DNA of 64,000 nucleotides from the NCBI RefSeq assembly GCF_003015145.1, contig NZ_CP027845.1, positions 930,001 to 994,000 on the forward strand, in the 5' to 3' direction. Origin of the DNA: Candidatus Phycorickettsia trachydisci. GTDB lineage: Bacteria > Pseudomonadota > Alphaproteobacteria > Rickettsiales > Rickettsiaceae. A program made the translations under genes and the position numbers. Positions 1-8,447 of this stretch are shown here, in pieces (the first letter of the stretch is position 1; every line of letters starts with the position of its first letter). The notes beneath the pieces were generated by a model. That model made no database searches. It saw only the letters and a program-made list of their open reading frames with translations, and was not told the DNA's origin.

Positions 1-474
1 CATCATAAAAAACCTTTACTCATAGGTACAACTGGCTTAAGTGAAGATTTATTTAATGAAATCAAGCAAACAAGTAAGCTGATACCAATTTTTTACTCAG
101 CAAATATGAGCCCCGGGGTTTTTGCCCTTAGCCAGTTACTTAAAAGCGCTTGTAAAATGTTAGAATCTAGCTACGATATAAGTATTGTAGAAACTCATCA
201 TAAACACAAGCAAGATGCCCCTTCCGGCACCGCCTTGATGCTTGAAAAAAACATTAAAAGCGTTAATCCCAATCAGAATGTCGATATATCATCTATTAGG
301 GAAGGAGAAGAACTAGGCACTCATGAAATAACTTTCTCAAATAAGTTAGAAACCATTTCCCTCAAACATCAAACTACTTCCAGGGCCTTGTTTGCCATAG
401 AGGCTATCAATATTGCTAAATGGCTTTCTTCTATGCCGCAAGGGTTTTACGGAATGACAGATTATTTAAAATAA
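1..474 (+). CDS. dapB: 4-hydroxy-tetrahydrodipicolinate reductase, 3' part
   Basis: DapB reduces 4-hydroxy-tetrahydrodipicolinate with NAD(P)H in the cytoplasmic diaminopimelate/lysine pathway that feeds peptidoglycan. The frame is open from the first base of the window, so the N-terminal cofactor-binding half lies outside. The visible part starts with the family motif PLLIGTTGLS and contains ETHHKHKQDAPSGTAL, which carries the conserved catalytic His-His-x-x-Lys and the substrate-binding DAPSGTA. The C-terminal FAIEAINIAKWL helix before the stop is also typical. An in-frame ATG at 106 is internal, because conserved DapB sequence continues upstream of it. The gene looks intact as far as it can be seen. 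An ankyrin gene follows after 72 bases on the same strand with no clear link. Confidence 0.95.
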   Translation, partial: HHKKPLLIGTTGLSEDLFNEIKQTSKLIPIFYSANMSPGVFALSQLLKSACKMLESSYDISIVETHHKHKQDAPSGTALMLEKNIKSVNPNQNVDISSIREGEELGTHEITFSNKLETISLKHQTTSRALFAIEAINIAKWLSSMPQGFYGMTDYLK

Positions 475-546
475 GTAGAATTTCTATACTCTGTAATATT
501 TTTTTGTTATTATTGGTTAATAAAATCAAAGAAAGAATTCTAATAT

Positions 547-2406
547 ATGGAAGAATGGAGAAAGGAAAGTATTGAACATTTAGACAACAAAACAAAAGCT
601 TTATTTGAAGCTGTTTATGACAACAACCTAATAAAAGTAGAAGAATTAATTGCAGATGGAGTTGATGTGAGTGCTAGAGATGAAAGGCTACAAACTCCCT
701 TACATTGGGCTGCAGAGAAAGGTCATATATGTATCGTTAAAGAGCTTTTAGCTAAAGACGTTGATGTTAATACTTCCTCTAAATATCATGGGACAGCTTT
801 ACATAGCGCCCTTTCGTCTGACAATCCCAACCTAGAAGTAATGGAAACTCTTATTAGAGCTGGGGCTGATGTAAATTTACCAGAACCAACAGGTTATAGA
901 CCTTTACATTATGCCATTTGTGTACAAGATACAAATGCTGTAAACATCCTTATCAAGGCTGGAGCTGACACAAATGTAAAACAAAAGCACGGTAAAACAC
1001 CGTTACATTTAGCTGTCACAAAAGATAATTTAGAAATAATAAATATTCTCATAAAAGGTGGAGCCGATATTGAATCTCATGATAAAAATGGGGATACACC
1101 TTTAAAAACAGCTATTGGAGATCGTAAACCCAAAATAGAAATAGTCGCAGCTCTGATTAAAGCTGGAGCCAACGTAAATGCAAAAGATAAATATGACAGT
1201 ACTCCCTTACACACGGCTGCATGGTATAATTATTCAACAGTGGTGATACCAATTCTTATTAAGACTGGAGCTGACATAAATGCTCAAACTCAATCGGGTG
1301 AAACTCCTTTACATACGATTGTTCGCTCTAAAAATCCCACAATAGATACAATAAAGGCTTTGATTCAGTATGGAAGTAACGTAAATGCGAAAGATAATGA
1401 TGGAAAGACCCCTTTGCATTTAGCTGCCAGTTCTAAAAACTTAACAATAGAAATGATAGGAACACTGATTGGGTCTGGATCTGACATCAACAGTCGCGCT
1501 AAATACGACCAGACCCCTCTACATACGGCTGCAGATGTCGGTAATCACCAAGCAATCGATATTCTTATTAAGGCTGGTGCCGACATAAACTCCCTAAATA
1601 AATTTAAACGAACTCCTTTGTTTGAGGCCGTTGATAGTTTTAAGCCAGAATTAGAAGTAATAAAGTATCTTATCAAGCTAGGAGCTAACGTAAATACTGA
1701 AGACAGACACAATACAACAATCTTAGATAAAGCTATCTCTATAGATCGAAAAGACATCATATCAGTCTTATTAAGTCATGCTGCTTCTATTGATTGGGGA
1801 AAAGAAGAACAAAGAAATTATTTTTTAAACTCTACGTTGTTTGTATTGGAACAAGGCAATCCTTATCAAAAAATAAAAGCTTGGCTCAATATTTTTAACA
1901 CTTTTAGCGAAGTTTCAGACGATCCACAGTATACTCAATTGTCTCAGAAAATTATAAAAAATTTAGCAGTAGCTTGGGATAGTATAGATTTAGATGAACT
2001 AAAAATAACTTTTGCTGGTAAAAAAATTGGAGATATTTCGAAAGTCATCGCAGATTTATATAACGTGATCGAATTTTGTGATGATAATAAAGATAAATAC
2101 AGAGAATCTAATCCTGAACTTTATGAATCATTACAAAAAATAATCCCTGGGTTGGAAGAATCAGTCGATGTATTCAAAAGTCATAAAACTGATTTAATAT
2201 TAGAACATATTGGGTCTGAAATTACACTTTCTGAGTTTAAAGGCAGGATCAAATTTTGTATATCTCAATGCAATAGTTTTAAGGATACAAACTTTTTAAA
2301 AGACTTTCTAACTGATTACTTGGATCAAGATCACGAATTCATAAATGAAATACCTATATATCAGCATCTTATGCATCTAAATGGCACCTTAGAGGATCAT
2401 GCATAA
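547..2406 (+). CDS. Ankyrin repeat protein, 619 aa
   Basis: About twelve ankyrin repeats fill residues 15-425, with the TPLHxAA start of each helix pair and the GADVNA-type loop clearly repeated (for example TPLHWAAEKGH and IKAGADINS). Several repeats are three residues longer than the 33-residue standard, with an inserted NP-x-(L/I/T)-E/D before the second helix, so the array probably grew by duplication of a longer unit. Residues 430-619 form a helical, charged tail with no family I recognise. No signal peptide or membrane segment is visible. Ankyrin proteins of Rickettsiales often go to the host cell through type IV or type I secretion; that role is inferred here. A relic of another ankyrin gene lies directly downstream. 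The start is the first ATG and no strong Shine-Dalgarno sequence precedes it. Confidence 0.85.
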   Translation: MEEWRKESIEHLDNKTKALFEAVYDNNLIKVEELIADGVDVSARDERLQTPLHWAAEKGHICIVKELLAKDVDVNTSSKYHGTALHSALSSDNPNLEVMETLIRAGADVNLPEPTGYRPLHYAICVQDTNAVNILIKAGADTNVKQKHGKTPLHLAVTKDNLEIINILIKGGADIESHDKNGDTPLKTAIGDRKPKIEIVAALIKAGANVNAKDKYDSTPLHTAAWYNYSTVVIPILIKTGADINAQTQSGETPLHTIVRSKNPTIDTIKALIQYGSNVNAKDNDGKTPLHLAASSKNLTIEMIGTLIGSGSDINSRAKYDQTPLHTAADVGNHQAIDILIKAGADINSLNKFKRTPLFEAVDSFKPELEVIKYLIKLGANVNTEDRHNTTILDKAISIDRKDIISVLLSHAASIDWGKEEQRNYFLNSTLFVLEQGNPYQKIKAWLNIFNTFSEVSDDPQYTQLSQKIIKNLAVAWDSIDLDELKITFAGKKIGDISKVIADLYNVIEFCDDNKDKYRESNPELYESLQKIIPGLEESVDVFKSHKTDLILEHIGSEITLSEFKGRIKFCISQCNSFKDTNFLKDFLTDYLDQDHEFINEIPIYQHLMHLNGTLEDHA

Positions 2407-2639
2407 GCTTACATCAGCTCTATAGGCTTAACTCCTCCAAAATTTGAGATTAGTTGACTATAGCAAGGTTACCACAGTCATGAGGATGTCGTATAATATA
2501 TACGGGATACTACATTCTTTTACTCTCAGCGTTATAATTCTTAGAACCTCAAACCCAAGACCGTTGTACATGATAACTCAAAAAAACATATAATCGTAAA
2601 AATTTCTGATCCAGAACTATAATTAGCTTTGAAACAAAA

Positions 2640-2965
2640 TTATCAAACTTTTATCGCAAATAGAAATAGATTCAAATTGTTATAGCCAAACTATAACCAT
2701 GGAATGTGCACAGAGGGGATGGGAAAATGCTGTAAAAGAATTGATTTAAAAAAGCAAATCTTAATGCACAAAACTCGAACAATAAAACAGCTTTACATGA
2801 AATAGCAACTAGGGTCGATTCACAAGCTTTCTGGGACAAAACACCTTTAATACTCTCTGTGGATATAGGCGCGATGAGGAAATGACAGAATCATTACTCT
2901 TAGCAAAAATAAATCATAATTTACAAGACCAAAAAGGCTTAACAACTTTAACAAATGCCATATAA
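2640..2965 (+). pseudogene. Relic of an ankyrin repeat gene
   Basis: The 590-base stretch 2407-2996 holds no intact gene, but from about 2640 it encodes broken ankyrin sequence. One frame reads AQRGWENAVKELI and stops at about 2747. The next frame continues KANLNAQNSNNKTALHEIAT, then WDKTPLILSVDIG, up to a TGA near 2884. A last piece ends DQKGLTTLTNAI with TAA at 2963-2965. Joined together these give ordinary ankyrin helices and loops, so at least two frameshifts or stops have inactivated a gene, perhaps the former 3' part or a duplicate of the ankyrin gene upstream. Bases 2407-2640 show nothing I can identify. Confidence 0.65.
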
Positions 2966-2996
2966 TAAAGAATCCTACCGTTTGCAGAGGGTTTCT

Positions 2997-4361
2997 TTAC
3001 TTACTTTTAGATGTTGGAAGTACCAAAAATATGCTAACCCCTTTACGCTTGACCATAAGGACCAGGTTCTTTCTAGCTTTAGCTTTGTTGTATAAATCTT
3101 CAAGGATTTTGATATTATGCACTTCTTCTTGATTGACTCCAAGTACCACATCTCCTTGCTTAAGAGAACGCCAAATACTGTCTTTTGATATCTTGGAAAC
3201 TATTACGCCCTTTTTACCCACGTCAGCAAACACAACGCCATTGATCTCTAGTTCAACTGGGCTAATTTTGTTTGCTTCTTTATTTTGAGTAGGCTCATCT
3301 GCTTCAATTTTACAAGTTAAATCAACCTGTTTTCCTTTTCTTAGGACAGAAATTTTTGTGATACTACCTATTGGAGTATCAGCAACTAACACCTGAAGCT
3401 CACGTGGAGTAGTAACGGGTTTTGAGTTGAATTGTATTATAATATCACCAGGCTTTAGTCCAGCTTTTTCACCAGCACCTCCATGTTGCACAGAGTTGAC
3501 TACAACACCTTTTTGATCCTTTTTTAAACCTAAGGCTTCCACCATATCTGGAGTAACAGGTGAAATATGTATATTGAGAATTCCTCTTGCAACTTTACCA
3601 AAAGATTTTATTTGCTCTGTTACCTTTTTGACTGTCTGAGATGGTATCGCAAAACCAATACCAGCGCTCGATCCAGAAGGAGAATATATGGAACTTGTCA
3701 CACCAATTACTTCACCCTTCAAATTAAACATCGGACCACCAGAATTACCGCGATTTATTGATGCATCAGTTTGGATGTAGTTGTTAACTATGCTGGCATC
3801 TTCTATATCTCTTGCCTTTGAAGATATAATTCCTTTGGTTACCGTATGATTAAATCCAAAAGGGTTACCTATGGCAATTACCCAATCACCCACTCTATTT
3901 TTATCATCATCTCCTAAAACGGCAAATGGTAGATCTTTACCAGCGTTAACCTTTAATAAAGCAAGGTCAGTTTTTACATCACTACCAACCAACTTTGCTT
4001 CTAGCTCTGTTCCATCAGAGAGCTTTACTTTAATTTTATCAGCCTTATCTACAACGTGATGATTTGTTACAATATACCCTTGTTTATCTATAATAAAACC
4101 CGAACCCAAAGACACCGCTTGAGGATTAGAGTAAACATCATCAAAATTAAAAGGCATATCAAAATAACGAAACAACTCCTTAAACTCATCAAAATGTTGA
4201 TTTGTTCCATGATTTTTAACAGACTGCTCTGTATAAATATTTACAACCGTTGGAATTAGAGGCTCAACTATGTCTGCAAAAGTTGCAGGTTCTATGATTT
4301 TAGGCTCTCCTGCAACTGATAAATTAACCAATAACAGAAATAAAAAACTTAAAGTTCTCAT
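2997..4361 (-). CDS. degP: Periplasmic serine protease DegP/HtrA family (Do)
   Basis: A 454-residue trypsin-like protease and chaperone that handles misfolded envelope proteins. A signal peptide covers about residues 1-17 (hydrophobic LSFLFLLLVNLSVAG). The catalytic triad is visible: His102 in TNHHVV, Asp132 in TDLALL and Ser207 in GNSGGP. Two PDZ domains follow, at about residues 255-345 (RGILNIHISPV, GGAGEKAGLKPGDII) and 365-450 (KDSIWRSLKQGDVV). This is the usual DegP/DegQ layout and length. It is the last gene of the hflK-hflC-degP operon and starts one base after the hflC stop, so translation is probably coupled. This gene order is common in alphaproteobacteria and ties the protease to membrane protein quality control. 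Confidence 0.95.
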   Translation of the reverse strand: MRTLSFLFLLLVNLSVAGEPKIIEPATFADIVEPLIPTVVNIYTEQSVKNHGTNQHFDEFKELFRYFDMPFNFDDVYSNPQAVSLGSGFIIDKQGYIVTNHHVVDKADKIKVKLSDGTELEAKLVGSDVKTDLALLKVNAGKDLPFAVLGDDDKNRVGDWVIAIGNPFGFNHTVTKGIISSKARDIEDASIVNNYIQTDASINRGNSGGPMFNLKGEVIGVTSSIYSPSGSSAGIGFAIPSQTVKKVTEQIKSFGKVARGILNIHISPVTPDMVEALGLKKDQKGVVVNSVQHGGAGEKAGLKPGDIIIQFNSKPVTTPRELQVLVADTPIGSITKISVLRKGKQVDLTCKIEADEPTQNKEANKISPVELEINGVVFADVGKKGVIVSKISKDSIWRSLKQGDVVLGVNQEEVHNIKILEDLYNKAKARKNLVLMVKRKGVSIFLVLPTSKSK

Positions 4362-4362
4362 T

Positions 4363-5226
4363 TTATTTCCCTATATTTAAGTATTTAAATAATTCACTTT
4401 GAGCAGATAAAATTAGCTTTGTATCTTCGCTCTTAATAATATGCTGATAGGCATCTAATGACCTGTAAAAGTTGTAAAACTCAGGATCTTTAGAATAAGC
4501 TTCATTATAAACTTTAGCAGCTATTGTATCACCTTCAGCTTTAATTGCCTCGGATTCAGCAAATGCCTTTGATGTTATAATTTTACTCTCTTTATCAGCA
4601 ATAGATCTAATTTTTGCAGCCTCTTCTGACCCTTCAGCGCGTATTTGCTTTGCTTCCTTTTCCCGATCTGTTTGCATTCTGCTATAAATCGCAGCACCAT
4701 TTTCTTTAGGTAAATCAGCCCTCAATATTCTCACATCAATAACGACAACGCCAAATAAATCAGACTCTTCATTCACTAGACTCTTAATTTCAGCCATAGC
4801 ATCATTTCTAGCCTTAGTTAGTAATGAACTCAAGGAAACCCGACCTATAACTTTCCTCATAGAAGATTCTAAAATTTTATTCAAGCGCAATCTAAATCCA
4901 TAGTAATCATGAACGGTTTTGTAAAATTTTACAGGATCTTTAATCTGAAACCTTGCAAAAGCATCTACTATAACTCTCTTACCATCAGAAGCCGTCAGCT
5001 CCTTTGCCTCAGCTTCAACACTTAAAATACGCTTATCGAAATATTCAATCTTCTGAATAAAGGGTATTTTAAACTTTAAACCTGGATCTTGATCCACCTT
5101 AATCGCTTCACCAAACTGAAACAAAACCCCATGTTGGACTTGATTTACAACGTATAAGCAATCAAATAAAACAAGTATTCCCAAAAATAATATTACTAGA
5201 TGTAACGCCGAAAAATTTGTTCTCAT
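4363..5226 (-). CDS. hflC: HflC, subunit of the HflKC membrane complex
   Basis: HflC is an SPFH/prohibitin-family protein that forms a large cage with HflK around the FtsH protease and modulates its proteolysis of membrane proteins. The 287-residue product has one N-terminal membrane segment (about residues 8-28, LVILFLGILVLFDCLYVV) followed by the SPFH domain, which begins VQHGVLFQFGEAIK. An Ala/Glu/Lys-rich helical region (about 190-250, KEAKQIRAEGSEEAAKIRS) is typical of the family, and the C-terminal SLDAYQHIIKSEDTKLIL matches HflC. It starts 6 bases after hflK ends and is followed by degP after one base, so the three genes form one operon. Confidence 0.95.
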   Translation of the reverse strand: MRTNFSALHLVILFLGILVLFDCLYVVNQVQHGVLFQFGEAIKVDQDPGLKFKIPFIQKIEYFDKRILSVEAEAKELTASDGKRVIVDAFARFQIKDPVKFYKTVHDYYGFRLRLNKILESSMRKVIGRVSLSSLLTKARNDAMAEIKSLVNEESDLFGVVVIDVRILRADLPKENGAAIYSRMQTDREKEAKQIRAEGSEEAAKIRSIADKESKIITSKAFAESEAIKAEGDTIAAKVYNEAYSKDPEFYNFYRSLDAYQHIIKSEDTKLILSAQSELFKYLNIGK

Positions 5227-5232
5227 AATTCC

Positions 5233-6237
5233 TTACTGTGTTAATTGCATATGCGGCAAGATGACTCCATCTCCAACAATAGTTTTTTGCGTACCGCTCA
5301 TTACTTCCGTTATAGTATCCAAAGTTAGCCTACTTTTCGTAACTTGTTTATTTTGCATATAAGCTTCAAAGATAGCATTAAACCTTTTAACATCGCCTTG
5401 AGCTGTTGCTATCACCTCCTCCTTATAGCCTTCAGCTTGTTGCAACATCTCGGCAGCTCGACCACGTGCTTTAGGTATTAAATCGTTACGATATGCCTGA
5501 GCTTGGTTAATCTCCCTTTCTTTATCAGCTCTTGAGGTTTGCACATCTCTATACGCAGATATTACTTCATCAGGTGGCTCAACTTTTAAAAGTTGGACTT
5601 GTTCAATCTTAATACCAATATCATATCTATCAAGTATTGTCTGAATTAAAGAATGAATTTTATCTGCAATAGCCTGCTTCTGATTAGACAAAGCATCTGC
5701 AATAGGGGTACAACCTATTACCTCTCTCAAAACACTTTGAGCAACAGCCTTTACCGTTTCTTGAGGCAAGGATACACTAAACATATATTTAGGTAAATTA
5801 TCTATATGCCACATTACATCACAGTTGAGCTTCAAAATGTTCTCATCACCGGTAAGCATTATACTTTCAGAAGCAACATCTCTACTATTATCACTCATCA
5901 CACTCTCATTAGACCTATAACCTATTTCAATGCGCCTAGACATATTGACTTTTTCTATATATAACTCTTCAATTGGCTTAGGTAAGCGGTAGTTTAGTCC
6001 CGGATATGCTTGTCTGACAAATTTCCCAAAACGCAGTACAACAGCCTCTTCTCCTTCTTTCACTTCATAAATACCAGATAAAAGCCATAAGGCTACAAAA
6101 ATTAAAATTATATAGAAGATTTTATTTTTAAACTCAAAATTAGGAGCTTGTTGAGTTTTAAAGTTTTGAAAAAAATTATTTGAGTTATCACGGTCATCGC
6201 CGCTATCCCATGGAGATCTGAAAGCAAAAATCTTCAT
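5233..6237 (-). CDS. hflK: HflK, subunit of the HflKC membrane complex
   Basis: Partner of HflC in the FtsH-associated SPFH complex of the inner membrane. The 334-residue protein has a short polar N-terminus beginning MKIFAFRSPWDSGDD, a membrane segment at about 40-57 (IFYIILIFVALWLLSG), and then the SPFH domain (YEVKEGEEAVVLRFGKF, PGLNYRLPKPIE). The family motif LTGDENILKLNCDVMWHI is present, and the helical segment around 225-290 (DKEREINQAQAYRND, ARGRAAEMLQQAEGYKEE) is typical of HflK. It is the first gene of the hflK-hflC-degP operon and is preceded by a good sigma70-type promoter at 6283-6311. The length is slightly below that of enterobacterial HflK (about 419 aa) because the Gly-rich N-terminal part is short. 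Confidence 0.95.
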   Translation of the reverse strand: MKIFAFRSPWDSGDDRDNSNNFFQNFKTQQAPNFEFKNKIFYIILIFVALWLLSGIYEVKEGEEAVVLRFGKFVRQAYPGLNYRLPKPIEELYIEKVNMSRRIEIGYRSNESVMSDNSRDVASESIMLTGDENILKLNCDVMWHIDNLPKYMFSVSLPQETVKAVAQSVLREVIGCTPIADALSNQKQAIADKIHSLIQTILDRYDIGIKIEQVQLLKVEPPDEVISAYRDVQTSRADKEREINQAQAYRNDLIPKARGRAAEMLQQAEGYKEEVIATAQGDVKRFNAIFEAYMQNKQVTKSRLTLDTITEVMSGTQKTIVGDGVILPHMQLTQ

Positions 6238-6282
6238 CTTATCTATACAATATATACTAACTTAAATATTCTAACATACCAA

Positions 6283-6311
6283 ATAATACACCCTGAATCT
6301 TGTAATTTCAA
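6283..6311 (-). promoter_or_regulatory. Probable sigma70 promoter of hflK-hflC-degP
   Basis: On the minus strand a TTGAAA hexamer (6306-6311) and a TATTAT hexamer (6283-6288) are separated by exactly 17 bases. The -10 lies about 45 bases upstream of the hflK start codon. It sits in the 215-base divergent gap between hflK and the ankyrin gene at 6453. Confidence 0.6.
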
Positions 6312-6452
6312 TAACCAACTATGATAAAGGTAAACAATTAAATCATATAACAATTATTTTTATTTTATTTTTAACATTATAAAGAAGATATTACTAGCGT
6401 ATATATTATCATTAAAAATATATAATGAATATTCCATTTTTTCGAACCCAAA

Positions 6453-8339
6453 ATGAAAAAAAGTAAAGTTATACAAGCTTCCAAATTTCTCGTATCGGTT
6501 TCTCGTGGTGATATCAAAGCTATTTCTTCATGCTTAAAGCAAGATGTAAATATTCATGAAAGCGTTGATGGGTATCAATGCCTGCATTATGCACTAGCTA
6601 AGAATAATGTAAATACAACAGATGTAGTTCAAATACTACTTCAAGCAAAAGCTAACATCAATGCAACAGATAAAAAGGGTCAAACTCCCTTAATCCACGC
6701 CGTTAAAAGAGATAATTTACTTATTTCGCAAATTCTACTAAATAACAACGCTGATATATCTGTACAAGATCTACAAGGTAGAGATGCTCTAAGACACGCT
6801 ATAATTAACAACGCATCTTCCGATTTAGTTAGGCTGCTAATTAATAATGGAGCAGATATTAACTCTTCGGATTCCAAAGGTATTACCCCACTAATACTAG
6901 CGACCCAATACGACAATGATCAAGCCGTTGAACTACTCATTGATAGAGGAGCGGATGTTTCCGCAAAAGATCATGTTTTTCAAAGCGCTCTTTGTTACGC
7001 TGCACTCAACAATAATCTAGACATACTAAAATCACTATTAAGAGCCGATGCTTTTAGGAAAGAAAATTTTTTGAACCATGATAGATTATTTCAACTAGCT
7101 ACCCACAAAGGCATATATTGTTTAGAAGAAAATCTAGAAGCATCAGAAAGAAATTTTGATAAAGTTGCTAACATTACAAATATCATGGATTATTTCATAG
7201 TATATGGAAATGGTATCAAAGTGAGTCAAAATATCTTTACATATTTGACAAACTGTCATCCTAATATGATGTATCACGTATCTATTGAAAAACCAGTGAT
7301 TACGCTAGCTGCTTTAACAAATATCTTATACACTTTTTTAAACTATGTAGAAAAAGTGGAAGAAGTTGATAAATCGCATATTGATGTTTCTATCACGCTC
7401 TATAAAATTTTCAAATTCTTAAAACCTACCTACATTCCAGAAGCACTAGAGAATTTAAAAAAAAGACTTGAAGTCATAGGCAACAACTGGCACATACCAT
7501 ATGATCAAATGTTCAAACAGAATTTATCTAATTTAAGTCAAGATGAAAAAGGTAAAATCACATACAATCCTAATGCTACATTTGACCTGAGCACTTTAGT
7601 TCCCCATTTAAAATTAGAATTATATGCAGCATTAAAAGCCAAAAATGTATTTTACATTCTTGACGAGATTAGCCTATTAAAAAATGGTCTTAATGTCTTG
7701 AATAAAATAGAAGCTTACAAGGACGCTTTTACCAATCTACTGGACCAATTAGACCAAACAGCAGAAAAAGGCGATATACTTTTAATGCAAAAACAATTAA
7801 CATATCTCATTCCTCCTCCTAAAGCTGAAATAATAGGTCATTTCAAGCTTACATCAAAAATTGACCTTAATAAGATCCAAGATCCTAAATTATTCTTTGC
7901 ACATAATGAAGAAATAACAATTCTAGAATCTAAAACTCAATTTTCAAATAATGCCGTAAAATTTACTATCATTCTTAGCTTGCCACACAAAGAGTCTTAC
8001 TACTTACACTATAATCAAATTTGCAGAGAAGTTTTAGATCAACTACAAAGTCTGTGCAAAATAGATTGCGCAATAGACGAAGAGGTTCATTTTCTTCCTC
8101 CTAATAATAGGTATCAATTCCCTGAAGACGTAACAAACAAAGTGCTAGGCTTCTTATCAAAACAAGAATATTTTGACGTTGCAGTTACGGGAAAACAAAT
8201 TTTTCCTGATTTATGCAGTAAAATTATTGAGCAATATAATGAATTAACACTATTTAAAAACTTCCAACAAGCAGATTTAGAAGAACAAATGGAAAATCTT
8301 GATATCTCTGGAGATTTGCCAAACTATTACACCATATAA
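6453..8339 (+). CDS. Ankyrin repeat protein with C-terminal F-box-like motif, 628 aa
   Basis: About six ankyrin repeats occupy residues 10-200 (for example TPLILATQYDNDQAVELLI, INNGADINSSD). Residues 205-330 share a non-ankyrin helical module with the next gene (YLTN, then SIEKPVITLAALTN here against SIEEPLITLSTLSK there), so the two genes are paralogues. Residues 556-584, starting FPEDVTNKVLGFLSKQEYF and ending VAVTGKQIF, fit the F-box pattern: Pro-acidic start, hydrophobic helix, F-L-S-x-x-(D/E), then a small-hydrophobic V-A-x-T-x-K-x-I-F helix. Ankyrin repeats plus a C-terminal F-box are known from poxvirus and Orientia effectors that recruit the host SCF ubiquitin ligase; that role is inferred here. 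No signal peptide is seen. The start is the first ATG, with no clear ribosome binding site. Confidence 0.8.
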   Translation: MKKSKVIQASKFLVSVSRGDIKAISSCLKQDVNIHESVDGYQCLHYALAKNNVNTTDVVQILLQAKANINATDKKGQTPLIHAVKRDNLLISQILLNNNADISVQDLQGRDALRHAIINNASSDLVRLLINNGADINSSDSKGITPLILATQYDNDQAVELLIDRGADVSAKDHVFQSALCYAALNNNLDILKSLLRADAFRKENFLNHDRLFQLATHKGIYCLEENLEASERNFDKVANITNIMDYFIVYGNGIKVSQNIFTYLTNCHPNMMYHVSIEKPVITLAALTNILYTFLNYVEKVEEVDKSHIDVSITLYKIFKFLKPTYIPEALENLKKRLEVIGNNWHIPYDQMFKQNLSNLSQDEKGKITYNPNATFDLSTLVPHLKLELYAALKAKNVFYILDEISLLKNGLNVLNKIEAYKDAFTNLLDQLDQTAEKGDILLMQKQLTYLIPPPKAEIIGHFKLTSKIDLNKIQDPKLFFAHNEEITILESKTQFSNNAVKFTIILSLPHKESYYLHYNQICREVLDQLQSLCKIDCAIDEEVHFLPPNNRYQFPEDVTNKVLGFLSKQEYFDVAVTGKQIFPDLCSKIIEQYNELTLFKNFQQADLEEQMENLDISGDLPNYYTI

Positions 8340-8353
8340 CTAACTTTTATAAA

Positions 8354-8371
8354 TTTAGGATTCTCCCTAAA
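8354..8371. terminator. Weak stem-loop between two ankyrin genes
   Basis: A six-base perfect inverted repeat (TTTAGG / CCTAAA) with a six-base loop starts 15 bases after the stop of the upstream ankyrin gene. There is no T-run after it, so a terminator role is uncertain. A promoter for the next gene follows at 8400. Confidence 0.3.
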
Positions 8372-8399
8372 CAACCTTATCACATTTTAACTCCCACTC

Positions 8400-8428
8400 T
8401 TGATACAAGATTACAATATCATTATAAT
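8400..8428 (+). promoter_or_regulatory. Probable sigma70 promoter of the ankyrin gene at 8448
   Basis: TTGATA (8400-8405) and a perfect TATAAT (8423-8428) are separated by 17 bases. The start codon at 8448 is only 19 bases after the -10, so the transcript would have a leader of about a dozen bases or less and no room for a normal Shine-Dalgarno sequence. Confidence 0.65.
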
Positions 8429-8447
8429 ACTCATGAATTATTAATTT

